Origin: Malus domestica | Lineage: Eukaryota; Streptophyta; Magnoliopsida; Rosales; Rosaceae | DNA: 64,000 nt | Assembly (NCBI RefSeq): GCF_042453785.1 | Contig: NC_091671.1 | Location: forward strand, 29,169,001-29,233,000 | Direction of reading: 5' to 3' | Shown here: positions 23,194-33,803 of the stretch, piece after piece | Position numbering within the stretch: the first letter of the stretch is position 1 | Layout of the letters: each line of letters begins with the position of its first letter | Position numbers and translations under genes: made by a program | The notes under the pieces: generated by a model | The model's database searches: none | The model's input: only the letters and a program-made list of their open reading frames with translations | What the model was told of the DNA's origin: nothing

Positions 23194-23329
23194 GTTTAAG
23201 GATTAGAGAGAGAGAGTGCGTGAGTGTTTAAAGAAACACATTAAACAATTTCGTAATGTCAGAGATCAATAATAGAGATTATTTTATTCAAATATATATT
23301 TCTCACTTTATATTGTGATGTGTGTGTGT

Positions 23330-24030
23330 ATTAACATAGCTTGAAGTGAGATATATTCCAAAGTAACATTATGTGGCGGTGTTTTTAATACACAATATAT
23401 TGAGAGACGGGTGATGTGAATTCAAGACCTCAGGAAGCAAGAAGGTGTGGAATGACCCAACCTGGACCATTAAGCCCCAGTTTGGGGTTGAGGTGATTTT
23501 AAAAAAAGCTCCTATGAAAAAAAGCTGGGAGTGTTTTTGGTGTTTGGTAAACTTAAAAAAAAGAGCTTATTTTGGAAGCTGCTGTGAGAATAAGCTGAAA
23601 TCAAAGGAAAAAGCTGAAGCTGCAATTTGTAGCTTTGGAAAACTGGCTTTTTTTCAAAGCACATAGAACTACAGTGCTCCTTTAATGAAAAGATCCACTA
23701 TCAGACTGCTTTTTTTTCCAAAAGCACTTTTACAAAAAAGTTTACCAAACACTCTGCTGATTTATTTCACAGCCGCTTATTCTCACAGCACAGCCGCTTA
23801 TTCTCACAGCAGCTTTTTTTCAAAGCACAGCAATACCAAACCAGCCCTAAGATTGGCTCAACTATGTTTTGTGCCAAAAAACCTTGACCCAATCCAAACT
23901 ACGATGCATGTCATGTTTGTTCTAACCCATAAAAATTTAAACAGGTCGGGTTGTTCTGTGTTGGGTTAGCTTGACCTGTTGTATATCTCTATGCAAGAAT
24001 AACCACTTGAATCTATGAACTCCCAATTAT
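23330..24030. repeat. Diverged duplicated unit B, split by a Harbinger MITE
   Basis: It matches unit A from 'gaagtgaga.atattc' to 'aactcccaattat', interrupted at 23474-23847. Left and right of the MITE the sequence joins at 'accattaagattggct', which units A and D carry intact. Confidence 0.65.
23474..23847. mobile_element. PIF/Harbinger MITE, 374 bp
   Basis: It is flanked by the 3-bp duplication TAA (23471-23473, 23848-23850). Ends are GCCCCAGTTTGGGGTTG and, reversed, GGGCTGGTTTGGTATTG. Both ends and the inner 'gtgtttggtaaac' and 'agcttattctcacagca' blocks match the ends of the 5.1-kb Harbinger element at 43853-48960, so it is probably a deletion derivative of that family. Confidence 0.88.
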
Positions 24031-24339
24031 GCATATGTCTATTTCCTTTCAAGGCATGAAAAAATATGGAGCTAAGAAGCTTTATTAAGATATACATAGT
24101 CCTCATTGTTATGATAATTAACCAATAAAGAACTCTCTTATTGTTTTGATTGTTTTGAGAGCCTTTTTATAGCCTAAGTTTTTTAGTATTAGAGTGATTC
24201 ATTTATCAACATTGGTCACCTCCATTTTTTTCTCCTAGAATCTAAAAAAGAATATTGTTTTTGTAGTTTGACTATACATTTTCACTTCAAAATATCTCTA
24301 ACATTCGTTAAAATACAGCTACCTCGAGTTGATTCAATC

Positions 24340-24570
24340 TGAGTTATGATTCATGTGGTGCTTGGTCCAACCCACAAAAAAAGAGCATTGTATAGTTATG
24401 GGATATCTTTAAACAGGTCGGACTCGTGATATGTTGGTTAGCTCGACTTGTTGTACATCGTTATTCAATGGTAATAACTTGAAAATAAGGTACCTTGAAT
24501 CTATGAGGCCGAATTATAGCATGCAACTGTGAAGCATATAGCAATCATTAAGTTTCTTTGGGTTGGGGTT
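24340..24570. repeat. Diverged duplicated unit C, partial
   Basis: It shares 'gtgcttggtccaacccacaaaaa', 'ttaaacaggtcggactcgtg' and 'tatagcatgcaactgtgaagc' with units A, B and D. It is shorter, and its right side runs into the aspartic-protease relic. Confidence 0.5.
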
Positions 24571-24599
24571 GTGCTGTGCAGGGCGTGCTCGGTGTTCAT

Positions 24600-25010
24600 A
24601 TGGGTTTGGGGGCTAGATAAGCATTAATGTTTCAAAAACTGACTATCAGTACTAAAGCAGGAAAACAACTTTATGCAGTTTCTAGTTTTACTAGTTTGGC
24701 TGAGGCATTTCCTTCAGTTAGTCCAAACTTTGTTGGTGGTGCATCAATGTTGTTGAAACCAAAAGATTACCTTCTAAATACCACTTATTCGAATGGTGTT
24801 ACTTTGTTGGAGGCTGCTTTACCAGAAGCTTATAGAATGTACACAATTTTAGAGATATCGTTCTTAAAGATAAAATATCGAGTATGATTTAGTGCAGTAA
24901 TGGTTGAGATGGGCCAATCGGGACAATTTGTTGCCTTTGAACATTAGTGTTACTTTTGACAAAGATGAAGGTCGTAAGAAGAGAAACCGGAACAAGGGGA
25001 AGTGGTTGCT
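24600..25010 (+). pseudogene. Aspartic protease (pepsin-like A1) relic
   Basis: The open part 24627-24887 reads SLAEAFPSVSPNFVGGASM and LLKPKDYLLNT, close to the C-terminal lobe of plant A1 aspartic proteases (usual form F..VS.NF.GGASM.L.P.DYL). Just downstream, after a one-base shift, 'gatatcgttcttaaagataaa' matches the family's ILGD.VLKDK motif, and 'tgggccaatcgg' may be its RWANRD-like end. Neither active-site loop (DTG/DSG) is present. It is a truncated, frame-shifted fragment lying between repeat units C and D. Confidence 0.6.
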
Positions 25011-25079
25011 AATGGGGAATGCTCCTGAAGATTTTTTTTCATATTTTTTTCATAATGTCGTCCACTCATATAATAACAC

Positions 25080-26545
25080 ATGAAAATATAACATTATGTG
25101 GTGGTGTTTCTAGTACACACAACAAATTGTTACAAATTGAGAGAGGAGCGATGTGAATTCAAGATCTCGAGAGCAAGGAGGTGTGTAATGGCCCAACTTA
25201 GCTCGACCTGGACCATTAAGATTGGCTCAATTGTGTTTCGGCCGAATTTTTTTGACCCAATCCGAGATATAGTGCATCCTGTGCTTGTCCCCATTGAAGA
25301 AAACCTAACAGTCACAACCCACAAAAATTTAAACAGGTCGGGGTCATGTTGGGTTGGGTTAGCTCGACCCATGGTACATCTCTATGCAGGGATACCACTT
25401 GAAAATTTGGTATCTATGAACTCCTAATTATAGCATGCAATTGTGAGGCGATTAATAATCAACAAATTTTTTTGGATTATAATTAGGAATGGGCAAAATA
25501 TCCTGGGTATGGGTAGTTACAGTTATCCACCCTTTTAAACTTTACAATTATAGTTATGGAAACCGTTTAAATAAATACCGATTACGGGTAGACCCACTTA
25601 CCCGTGAAACATAAATGAATATAAGTATTAGCCACCTATACAAACAAATACTTGTTTAACCTTTTTTTTTGTCAAATTAAAAACCCTAAAAATTGTTCGA
25701 CCACCGAGATTTCTCCTATCGCCGCCCTTCTCTCTCATATCCATTTAACTTGGAATGATAATAGAATATTGTACAAAATTGCAAATAGTTTTCAACTTGC
25801 ATTTCTATTTCTTTGTCGAACAATTTAAAATAGTTTTCATTTTTCCTTTTTTATGTACTCAGAAATTTGAAGGACAGATGACCAACAATTGGCAAGTTCC
25901 ATTTCATCCCCAACCCATAAAAATTCAAACTCAATTTTAAGGTCAAGGGTGATCCTCCATGTCCCTAAAGCTTAGCTATCTCTGGTTTCTGACCATTGCA
26001 GACTCCCGAAAAATAATTTATATACTTGATGGAAGAAACTACATATACTTACCTTAGAATTTGACCTAGCTAAAAACCCCTTCTCAAGTAATCCTACATG
26101 TCTGACACACCGAAACCAAGGGGTAATTATGTGTTTTTCTATTGTCAACTTATTAAAAAAAAAGGAATAAATGGGTATGCCGTTACAGTTAAATGGGTAC
26201 AGTTACCCGTTTATAATCGGTTATCTGTATAGGTATACTTGTTTATAGAACTACCAACGGATAAAAGTTAAACGGATAATGACTTGAAAAGTTATAAATA
26301 AATAACCGCGGTTATCCACCCGTCATAACTGTTGCTGATCTCTAATTAAAGTTGGCTTGCAATGAGTGAAATGGATATTGGCGTAAAAGCATCTCCCAAA
26401 TTGCTTGCTACAGTAAGACCGTAACTTGTTGTCCCCCATTTTACATTTCAGAAGAATAACGGAATAGGGATCTCGTACTTGAAAAGCCTTACTCTAGCAA
26501 GCATTGTTGTAGATGGATCTTAGCCTAGTTCTAGGAGCATACACA
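25080..26545. repeat. Diverged duplicated unit D, split by a hAT-like element
   Basis: The unit runs 25080-25483 and resumes 26345-26545. The left part matches units A-C; the right part matches the unit A segment beyond its solo LTR ('cttgcaatgagtgaaatgga', 'ctcgtacttgaaaa.cctta', 'gcattgtt.tag.tggatctt'). Confidence 0.62.
25484..26344. mobile_element. hAT-like non-autonomous element, 861 bp
   Basis: Ends are TAGGAATGGGCAA and, reversed, TAGAGATCAGCAA (9 of 13 match). The 8-bp flanks ATTATAAT and ATTAAAGT share 6 bases. Unit A carries the unoccupied site near 21298-21310 ('ggattaaaattgg'). Both halves contain related motifs ('acagttatccaccc', 'ggttatccacccgtc'), typical of sub-terminal repeats. 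No transposase is encoded. Confidence 0.6.
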
Positions 26546-27329
26546 ATGGAGGCTTTATCCTTCATGAAGTTGCTACATTTGAAGCCCTAATGAGAAATTT
26601 TATTCCCAATGAATCGGAAAATGAGGCTAGATCCATCATTTGGGCTAACAACTTTTTTTATTGGGTAGCAAAAAATTAGGCTATATCCAACTCCAAAAAT
26701 GAGTTGGGTCCACAAGAAAAGTAGCTATCCATGTGAGCCAAATTTTGTCTCTCTTTCCCCACTTACGAATACACATATACTCTCCTTTTATTCTTTTTTT
26801 AATTCTTTCTCTTTGCATATTTTTGTTCAAAATGTCCACCATTTTATTTGTATGTTTAATGCTTAAGACATAAAATGATATAAGATGTTCTACTAAAAGG
26901 GTTTACTTTTGTTATTTTCTAAATTAAAACACACTACAGATTAAAATGACATTGGAAGTTTAGAGACATAAACCGAAAACATAAACAAACAATACACCTA
27001 AATTGCAAGGGCATTACAATTTAGTTATGAGATAAAATCTGATCTTGTCTGATTTCAAAGAAACAAATCAACGGATAAGATTGAGATAAGAGAACGTAAT
27101 CCAAAAGTTCATAAGTGATGAAATCTAATTTAGTCAGAATTTGAATTTTTTTAGCCCCATATAAAAACAACTCATTTAAAAATCAACTTAAGAAAAGTTT
27201 ACACAATTTTTTTTTTATCTCGTAATCAAATTATTACATAAATAAATCTATAGAGTCAAAAGTAACAAGGCTCTCATTGGAAGAGATTCTGTTATAAAGT
27301 CCCAAAGATTTTTTGGAGCTCTAAATTGG
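26546..27329. other. Unassigned AT-rich insertion in unit D
   Basis: Compared with unit A this stretch, plus the following MITE, interrupts the NAC-like relic between 'tagcctagttctag' and 'acaaattgcttcca'. Its left end (GGAGCATACACAATGGAGG) resembles ends of non-autonomous DNA transposons, but I could not define a matching right end. No gene is seen. Confidence 0.4.
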
Positions 27330-27547
27330 GAGAATTTTTTAGGTGTTCCCGTCACCCCACATCACCATGGACACTTGTGTACCCATCCAATTAGGGGATG
27401 CCACGTTTCCCATTAAAGAATTTTTCTGATTTATTTTTTAGGAAAATCTTAACAAACACTTTAATGGAAAACATGACATCACCTGATTGGATGGGTACAC
27501 CAAGTGTGATGGTGATGTGGGGTGACGGGAACACCTAAAAATTTCTC
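27330..27547. mobile_element. MULE-like hairpin MITE, 218 bp
   Basis: A near-perfect inverted repeat of about 65 bp per arm: the left starts GAGAATTTTTTAGGTGTTCC and the right, reversed, GAGAAATTTTTAGGTGTTCC, both continuing 'cgtcaccccacatcaccat'. The 9-bp direct repeat CTAAATTGG flanks it (27321-27329 and 27548-27556), which fits Mutator-like elements. A transcript through it would form a long hairpin. Confidence 0.82.
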
Positions 27548-27559
27548 CTAAATTGGGCC

Positions 27560-27745
27560 CTCTCCCACAAATTGCTTCCATTTCCATGGTACCGTAGAGA
27601 TCAAACACCGGAATAAAGCTCATGTACTTGAAAGGGCTTCGAAAACCCTTGTTAGGCAGATAGTAACCATCTAACTGAAAGATCAAGACGAGTTTGCAGA
27701 AGTAGAGAGAGGGTTTCAAGTCCAAGGCTTGGAGAGAGATTAAAC
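27560..27745 (-). pseudogene. NAC-domain-like relic, second copy
   Basis: The minus strand shows GYYLPNKGF, FKYMSFIPVFDLYGTMEM and an upstream KPSLYFCKLVLIF also present in the 22860-23193 copy. It has lost more of the sequence and has no continuous frame. It is probably the continuation of unit D after its insertions. Confidence 0.45.
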
Positions 27746-27756
27746 CAATTCGAATC

Positions 27757-28172
27757 ATAATCTACGTAGAACAGGAAGAAGATGAATTCACAGTTGCTCC
27801 ATGAAACTACAATTGGACAAAGAATTCAACAAATACATAAATCCGCAACTGTGACAATAGAGTTCGTAAACCTCTCAGGGAATAATAGTGCACATAAAAT
27901 TTTCATTCACTTTCGATCGTTTAGGCACTTTGATAATCGCCTGCCCTTGGTCCTAAATCATTCCCCAACAATATTAACATTATAAATAAGGAGCCCGCTC
28001 GCGAAACCTTCTATAGCGATTGGCACCATCTAAATCCCGGAAAAACTGTAATACGAGTTGAAACCATATTATGCTACAACAAACACTAGGATACTCAAGA
28101 CGAGCAACGCTCCATCAACATGTGCACTTCAAAGCCACCGTAGTTCATGATACTTCTCAGAACTGTTTTTAC
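27757..28172. other. 3' flank and 3' UTR of the EHD gene
   Basis: Non-coding. The EHD transcript, which runs leftward, should end here; I see no strong polyadenylation signal. Short plus-strand open frames here look like chance. Confidence 0.4.
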
Positions 28173-31100
28173 CTATTGGTCGTATGGATTTCTGAAATTC
28201 TTCAAGAGTTCTGGGATATCATAACCCAGCATTTCATCGACGGCATCTATCATCTTAGGCTTTAACTTCTCGAAATTGTCAATGCTGTAACCACTCAAGA
28301 TGTCCCTGAAGTGGTCTACGTCTGGGAAATCCCCTGGAGGTAGATGGTGCTCCCTCTGAACCTGTATAGTACGTCAAAGTGTGAGCATTATAGAGTAGAG
28401 AGTGTGCATACGACAGGGGGAGGGGGGAAATAGTACCTTTTTAAATTCATCTTCCAAATTATCAATAAGCCTCTGTTGAGCCTTAGCTTTCCCCAATATG
28501 GCAGGCATCTCCTTCTTTAAATGGCTAATTATGTAAGCATGTATCTTGGCAGCTCTGGCACGCTTCACAAATTCATTGATCTGCGAAAAACAAAGGTCAT
28601 CAAAATTCCATTCCATATGAATCTCTGCAAGAAATATTCAGTTTCTAACAAGAAATAAATAAGGGGCCCAAACCTAATATCACCTCTACATAAAGCTTGC
28701 AAGTTTGCAAATAAAACCAGAGAGCAACTTGGTAAAGATTCAAGATACGTAAATATAACAAACTCACTCTGCGATCACAAGCCTTCTTTGGAATATCCTT
28801 TAAATCAGCCAGAAGATCCTCCTGTTCCTTTTCAAAGAGTTCTTTCCCAACTGGACCCGTAGCAGCCTCATTTACAGGTTTGTCATTGAAGGAGCTGCAA
28901 AAGAGAAAATTAGCTTGCAACGATCGAACCAAGGTATATGCAAGGAACATTGGAATATATTTGCAACTACAGGATTTGCTTCCAAGGAGTTAATGAATGC
29001 AAGGATGGAGAGGCTACCCAATATAAACTCGCATGACCTCAGGAGTATTAAGAACCTTCCCAAGTGACCACATCAATGCTCCATAAACCCTCATCAACTG
29101 CATACCAAGAATGAAAAATGACTTAAGCGCAGCATCCACTGACCTAATTAAGTTCCCACAAAAATATGTAGAAGGATAATAATCAAAGAGATCCATGTAT
29201 TGCCTATGCTTACTTGTTGGGTATCAATTTGATCTGCCTTGTTCAGAACAACACGAATTTTATCGTCATGGCCATGTAAAGATGAAATAACGCGCTTGAA
29301 CTCATCACTGACATCAAGTTTGTGAGGATCAAACAGAAGTAGAATGAGGTCACACTTTGCAGCAAACCACGAAGTTACCCCAGTAAAATCGTAGGCTCGT
29401 TGTGTCCGTTGCTTCTCTCCGGATAAAACTCCAGGAGTATCCACAAATGTAATGTGTTCTAGCAGCTTGGATATAAAAATGTGTAAGCTTTAGGTGTTTC
29501 AAAGGGCAACTCGGAGAATTTCAAGGTGATTCTGAAAAATAACTCACAGAATGTGGCATTTGAGAACACTCAAACTTTGACAAGAATGCTGTTCCAAAAG
29601 TTGTGAGACCGCTAAATGGCATGTCAGCTTGGACAGCAATGGTATTCCCAGGAACACTTCTTTCATCAGGTCCAGACTACATGCAAGAAGAATTAACTAG
29701 TAAACAATATTAATTTCAGAAACGTTAACAGAAAACAAAAAACAAAAGACAATACTGCAAATGGAATGTGGAAAAGTTTAATATCTACGAAAACCAACAG
29801 AGTATATAAGGGTAACAAGTGAAATATTGTTTTATTGACAATGACCAGAAACACAAAATGTCCCTCAATTTCTCTCCAAATTCCTAGAACTAGGCTAATA
29901 ACAAGCTTAGTACCCTATCCATACCCTTGGCATTCTGCCACACTGCTCTGCAATCTGTCTTCCAATTCCAGACTCATGACTGGTATGAGAGACTATTTCA
30001 ACCAATAGAAACCAGACAAAATACAACTGTCTTTTTTCTATTGAAATTTAAAATACAACAGTCTCTAATATATAGAACAAAACGCAAGATTACATTGTCA
30101 AAAGTGCCAATGCACCCTAGTTTTAATGAAATGTTAAAGGATATATACCCCTACTGAAAATTACCAAAAAGGGTGACACATAAACATAAAGAAAAAGTTT
30201 CTTTAAATTGAAAGCACAAAAATTTAAGGCAAGCCATGGATGGCTATCTGTTTAAGAAGTATAGGGATTTTTGGTATCCTTCTCGAATCCAACTTTTTGT
30301 TTTCGAAACTAATGAATGTCAAGTAATTTAGCTACATTTGTCATTTTTGAAAATAAAAAATTGGATCCAAGAAGGATAACAAACAGGCTCTTAGTTTCTA
30401 CCTTCTTACTGAGTCCCTGTAAAGCCTAATTATATGGCTTTTTAACTTGCATGCAACCATATAAAACATTTAGTTTAACTTTGAATTGCTAAGCAATTCA
30501 GAACTGTCTTAATGACAACATAAAAGAAGATAAATTGGCAATTACCATAACAACAACAAATCTATCGGTTGTAGGCTCGGGACCAATGTGAGCTCCTGTC
30601 AAAAGTAAAATAAGATAAGGGATGAAATAGATGAACACACTTTCTGTGCAAGAAAAATAATTACACAAAGACACACTTTCCCAGAGGATAACTTGCCTGG
30701 ATAACTACTTTTAAGCAAATGTTTAATGAATGTTGTTTTCCCAGTGGAGTATTGACCCAAAAGCATAACCATGGGTTTAGCATCAAAATCACTATTTGTC
30801 TGCAGAATAAAGCAAATAAATATCAATTGATAACTAATACATGCCACAATTAGATATATGTTTGAGAAGATCCAATAAAAAAAAATGAAATAAAACTATG
30901 AGGGACTGGGCATTAAATCTGATGAAAGAACTAGAAGCAAGGAATAATTCTCACTCACCAGTAAGGGGGACACAAAATCGTTGAACTTGTAAGTAACTTC
31001 TAATGGCTTCAGCTTCTGAACATACAGTCTCTTCAACCCATCAATAATTGATGTCACAGAAGAAAGCGGTACCTAAAAATATGCCAAAGATTTTTTTATA

Positions 31101-33085
31101 AGGTATTAAACGGAGTGAAAAACTCATGTCTACCCAACAGTATTGCAAATTTCATCACAGAAAATTGATAACCAACTCTGACATATCACGCATAAAAAAC
31201 CTAAAACTGACGTATGCAAGGTTCTCTCTCCATTTTTTTCACTATGTAAAATGGCCCCTTCTAGCCTTTCTTGTGGACGCAGAGTCTTAATTGACTCAAA
31301 GCTTTTGCATGACCTTGATAAACTTAACCTAATAAAAACATAAGTATTTTGCAATCATAAATTTCTCACAAAAAATGAAAAAATAAACTCAACTTATCCA
31401 AATAAGAAAATTCAAGTTCGTATCCAATAGAAACAATTTTAGGATAAATCCCTTTTTCTGAATACCGTGAAAGCAAAAGGGCAAATGCCTCCAAAACTAA
31501 GAAACAACATATACCTTTTTTGCTGATTTTGAAGAAAACCAAAGCGCTGAAGGTGATTGTTGCACCACAGCAGTTCCTGCGTCACAGATTATATGTGAAT
31601 CGACAGCCAAAACCAAAAGTAGCAGTACACATCTCATAGTTAGAGAAACTCCTCACCATTTACTTCGTTTTCATTTGACTTGAGCGTATGCTTTTTCTTC
31701 TGAATAAATTAAGTAAATGAAATCAAATTGCTTCAGCCATATACAATGAATCAATTAAAAATAAATAAATCCATAACAATGAGTAACACAAATAAGAAAG
31801 GTTTAAAAAGCATATGTACCGCTGATAATAATGAATCCAAACCCTCCATAACAGGAGGCTTCAGACTTTCCAAGTCAACTGAAACACAGCATTCAAAGTT
31901 TAAGTTACATGTGTTGCTAAACAAGAAATTAAAATTAATAAGTAAATAAAAAATACTTGTGCACTATTCATATTTATGAAGAAGCAGGCATTACAAGTCA
32001 CCAACTTATACATGAGTATCTACCAAGCATGCATTCCAACACAAAGTTAAACAAACGAAACCCACCATTGCTATTCTGTAAACCGTGTGTAATGTCATGT
32101 CCAGCTTGTGCAAGAGAAACTAGCTAGAAACAAAACAGTAACATGTCAGATTCCTATCAATCCAATATTGATTTTTGATAAATGGAAAAGAAAAATAACA
32201 GTTTATAAAATAACCTGCATAGCGGCAACGAACTCACTAAAACCAAGATATCCCTGCCTCTTTGAATCGGCAATGGCCCAAACCTTAAGAAAAGTAACGA
32301 ACTTAATAAATAAAAAAACCTCTATAAAGCAGGCTGGAAGCCACCAAAAGAAAAAAATGATATTTGACAAATGTATTGTAAACCCAATTCAAGCAACAAA
32401 GTTTAACCAAAGTATAAAAAAAGGTAGGGGCTTTGCTACAAATGCATTGTGATGTTTGGCATATAGATAATAATCTTAAGCTTGAATTAATCAAAGTAAC
32501 CCAATCTGCAAAATCAGATGCCAACTTCAACGGCTCTACTCGCGTATTACATGTCACAATAAATCCGCATTGCTCAACGGAAATACAAACCCACCATCCT
32601 AACAAAATGTATTTCTGAAATGATACGACAACGCATTAACTGAGCTTACACTAACCCCTACATCAAAAACAAATTCACCAAATACTAATAGTATTGAATT
32701 ACAGCAAAAACGACAAACAAATGAAAACGAGACGCACTAATTTGATAAAAGAAAATATCAGATAAACAAAATAAAACGCAAATTAACCTGCTTGAGATCC
32801 TGCCGATTCAGATTGGACATGCCGAAGAACTTTATAGCATCGCCCCCGGTAATGCGGCCATCACCGTCTGAACAAAACCACAGGAAAAAAAGAAACTCAA
32901 TTACAGTTGCTCAATTTTATCGGGAACCAAACAGAAAACCAAGAAATTTTCCTGGAAAATGCGTGTTGACAGACTGACAGTGTAAAATGTAAGCACGCAC
33001 CTGAATCAGCGAATCGAAACCATTCCTGGTAGATTTTCTGATGCTCTTTGGAGCACGAACTGATCGGAACTGAAGAAATTTCCAT
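28173..33085 (-). CDS. EHD1: EH domain-containing dynamin-like ATPase (EHD1-type), 16 exons
   Basis: Exons on the minus strand: 33085-33001, 32867-32788, 32283-32215, 32123-32066, 31878-31820, 31699-31657, 31576-31515, 31072-30959, 30799-30697, 30595-30546, 29676-29548, 29465-29214, 29097-29018, 28894-28768, 28580-28437 and 28361-28173. All phases join to 548 codons (547 aa), the size of Arabidopsis EHD1/EHD2. An N-terminal EH domain holds an EF-hand-like loop DSDGDGRITGGD (27-38); plants have this domain at the N-terminus. The dynamin-type nucleotide site has P-loop GQYSTGKTT (205-213), DTPG (294-297) and NKAD (359-362). A helical region follows (INEFVKRARAAKIHAYIISH). EHD proteins bind membranes and act in endocytosis and recycling. 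Intron 9 uses a GC donor (CCAG/GCAAGT). No defect is seen. EHD1 versus EHD2 is uncertain. Confidence 0.95.
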
Positions 33086-33371
33086 AAATCGTAACCCGAG
33101 AGAGAAAGAATCTGATTGAAAATTTGGGATTTTCCAGATTTAAATTTTCCAAACTTCCTAAAAACGGAGACGCTCTTTGATGGGTTTGTTTTTGTTTCTC
33201 TTTCCCCCAGGGTGTCCTACTCCTTCTTACCGACGTAAAGGCGTTAAATCTTGTCTCACACGGCGTCGTTTTGATGAGTTGACATGACGGGACGTTTTAC
33301 TTTAATCGGATGTCATGTGGAGGTCAAGGCCTGAAACGGCGACGCATTCGTTTCGTTTTCGTAGTTGTGTG
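33086..33371. other. EHD gene promoter and 5' UTR region
   Basis: This is the upstream flank of the minus-strand EHD start. It is richer in GC than its surroundings (e.g. 'cacggcgtcgttttgatgag'), as is common near plant promoters. No clear TATA box is seen. It ends at a hAT-like element. Confidence 0.4.
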
Positions 33372-33795
33372 TAGGCCTGGCATTTTGGACCCAACCCGTT
33401 AACCCGACCCGACCCGATCCAACCCGTTAATATTTGTATTTGGGTGGATGCTTAACGGGTCGGGTCGCTAACGGGTGAACCCGTTAACAACCCGTTAAAT
33501 AACGGGTCACTTTGGGTCAACCCGTTAGACCCGTTAACACCTGTTAGCACCTGTTAGTTGAGGATATTTTAGTAATTTTAGTAAAGTCTTGATAACAAAA
33601 AATAAACTTTATGCAAAAAAAAATAATAATAATTGTTAATGGGTGATAATGGGTGAAACGGGTGACCCGTTAGCTTAACGGGTCGGGTTCGGGTGACCTG
33701 TTAGCTTAACGGGTTGGGTTCGGATGACCCGTTAACTTAACGGGTCGGGTTGAACCCGATCCAAACCCAATAAACCCGACCTATTTACAGCTCTA
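33372..33795. mobile_element. hAT-like non-autonomous element with many CCCGTTAA motifs
   Basis: Ends are TAGGCCTGGCA and, reversed, TAGAGCTGTAA. The 8-bp flanks GTTGTGTG (33364-33371) and ATTGTGTG (33796-33803) match at 7 of 8 bases. Inside, CCCGTTAA or its complement TTAACGGG occurs more than ten times in both orientations, making long imperfect palindromes. Dense sub-terminal motifs are the usual binding sites of hAT transposases. It encodes no protein and lies about 290 bp upstream of the EHD start. Confidence 0.75.
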
Positions 33796-33803
33796 ATTGT
33801 GTG

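Larger units (their letters stand above)
20900..23215. repeat. Diverged duplicated unit A, split by a solo LTR
   Basis: Unit A runs 20900-21315 and resumes 22816-23215. Similar sequence occurs at 23330-24030 (B), 24340-24570 (C) and 25080-26545 (D). Shared blocks include 'gtgaattcaagacctcagga', 'aaaaatttaaac.ggt.ggg' and 'gaa.ctcc.aattatagcat'. The second half carries the NAC-like relic. Confidence 0.65.

Noticed and set aside
33400-33790. CRISPR-like or satellite array of CCCGTTAA motifs
   Set aside because: Spacing is irregular, the motif occurs in both orientations, and the block has hAT-type ends and a duplication. CRISPR is not expected in a plant nucleus.
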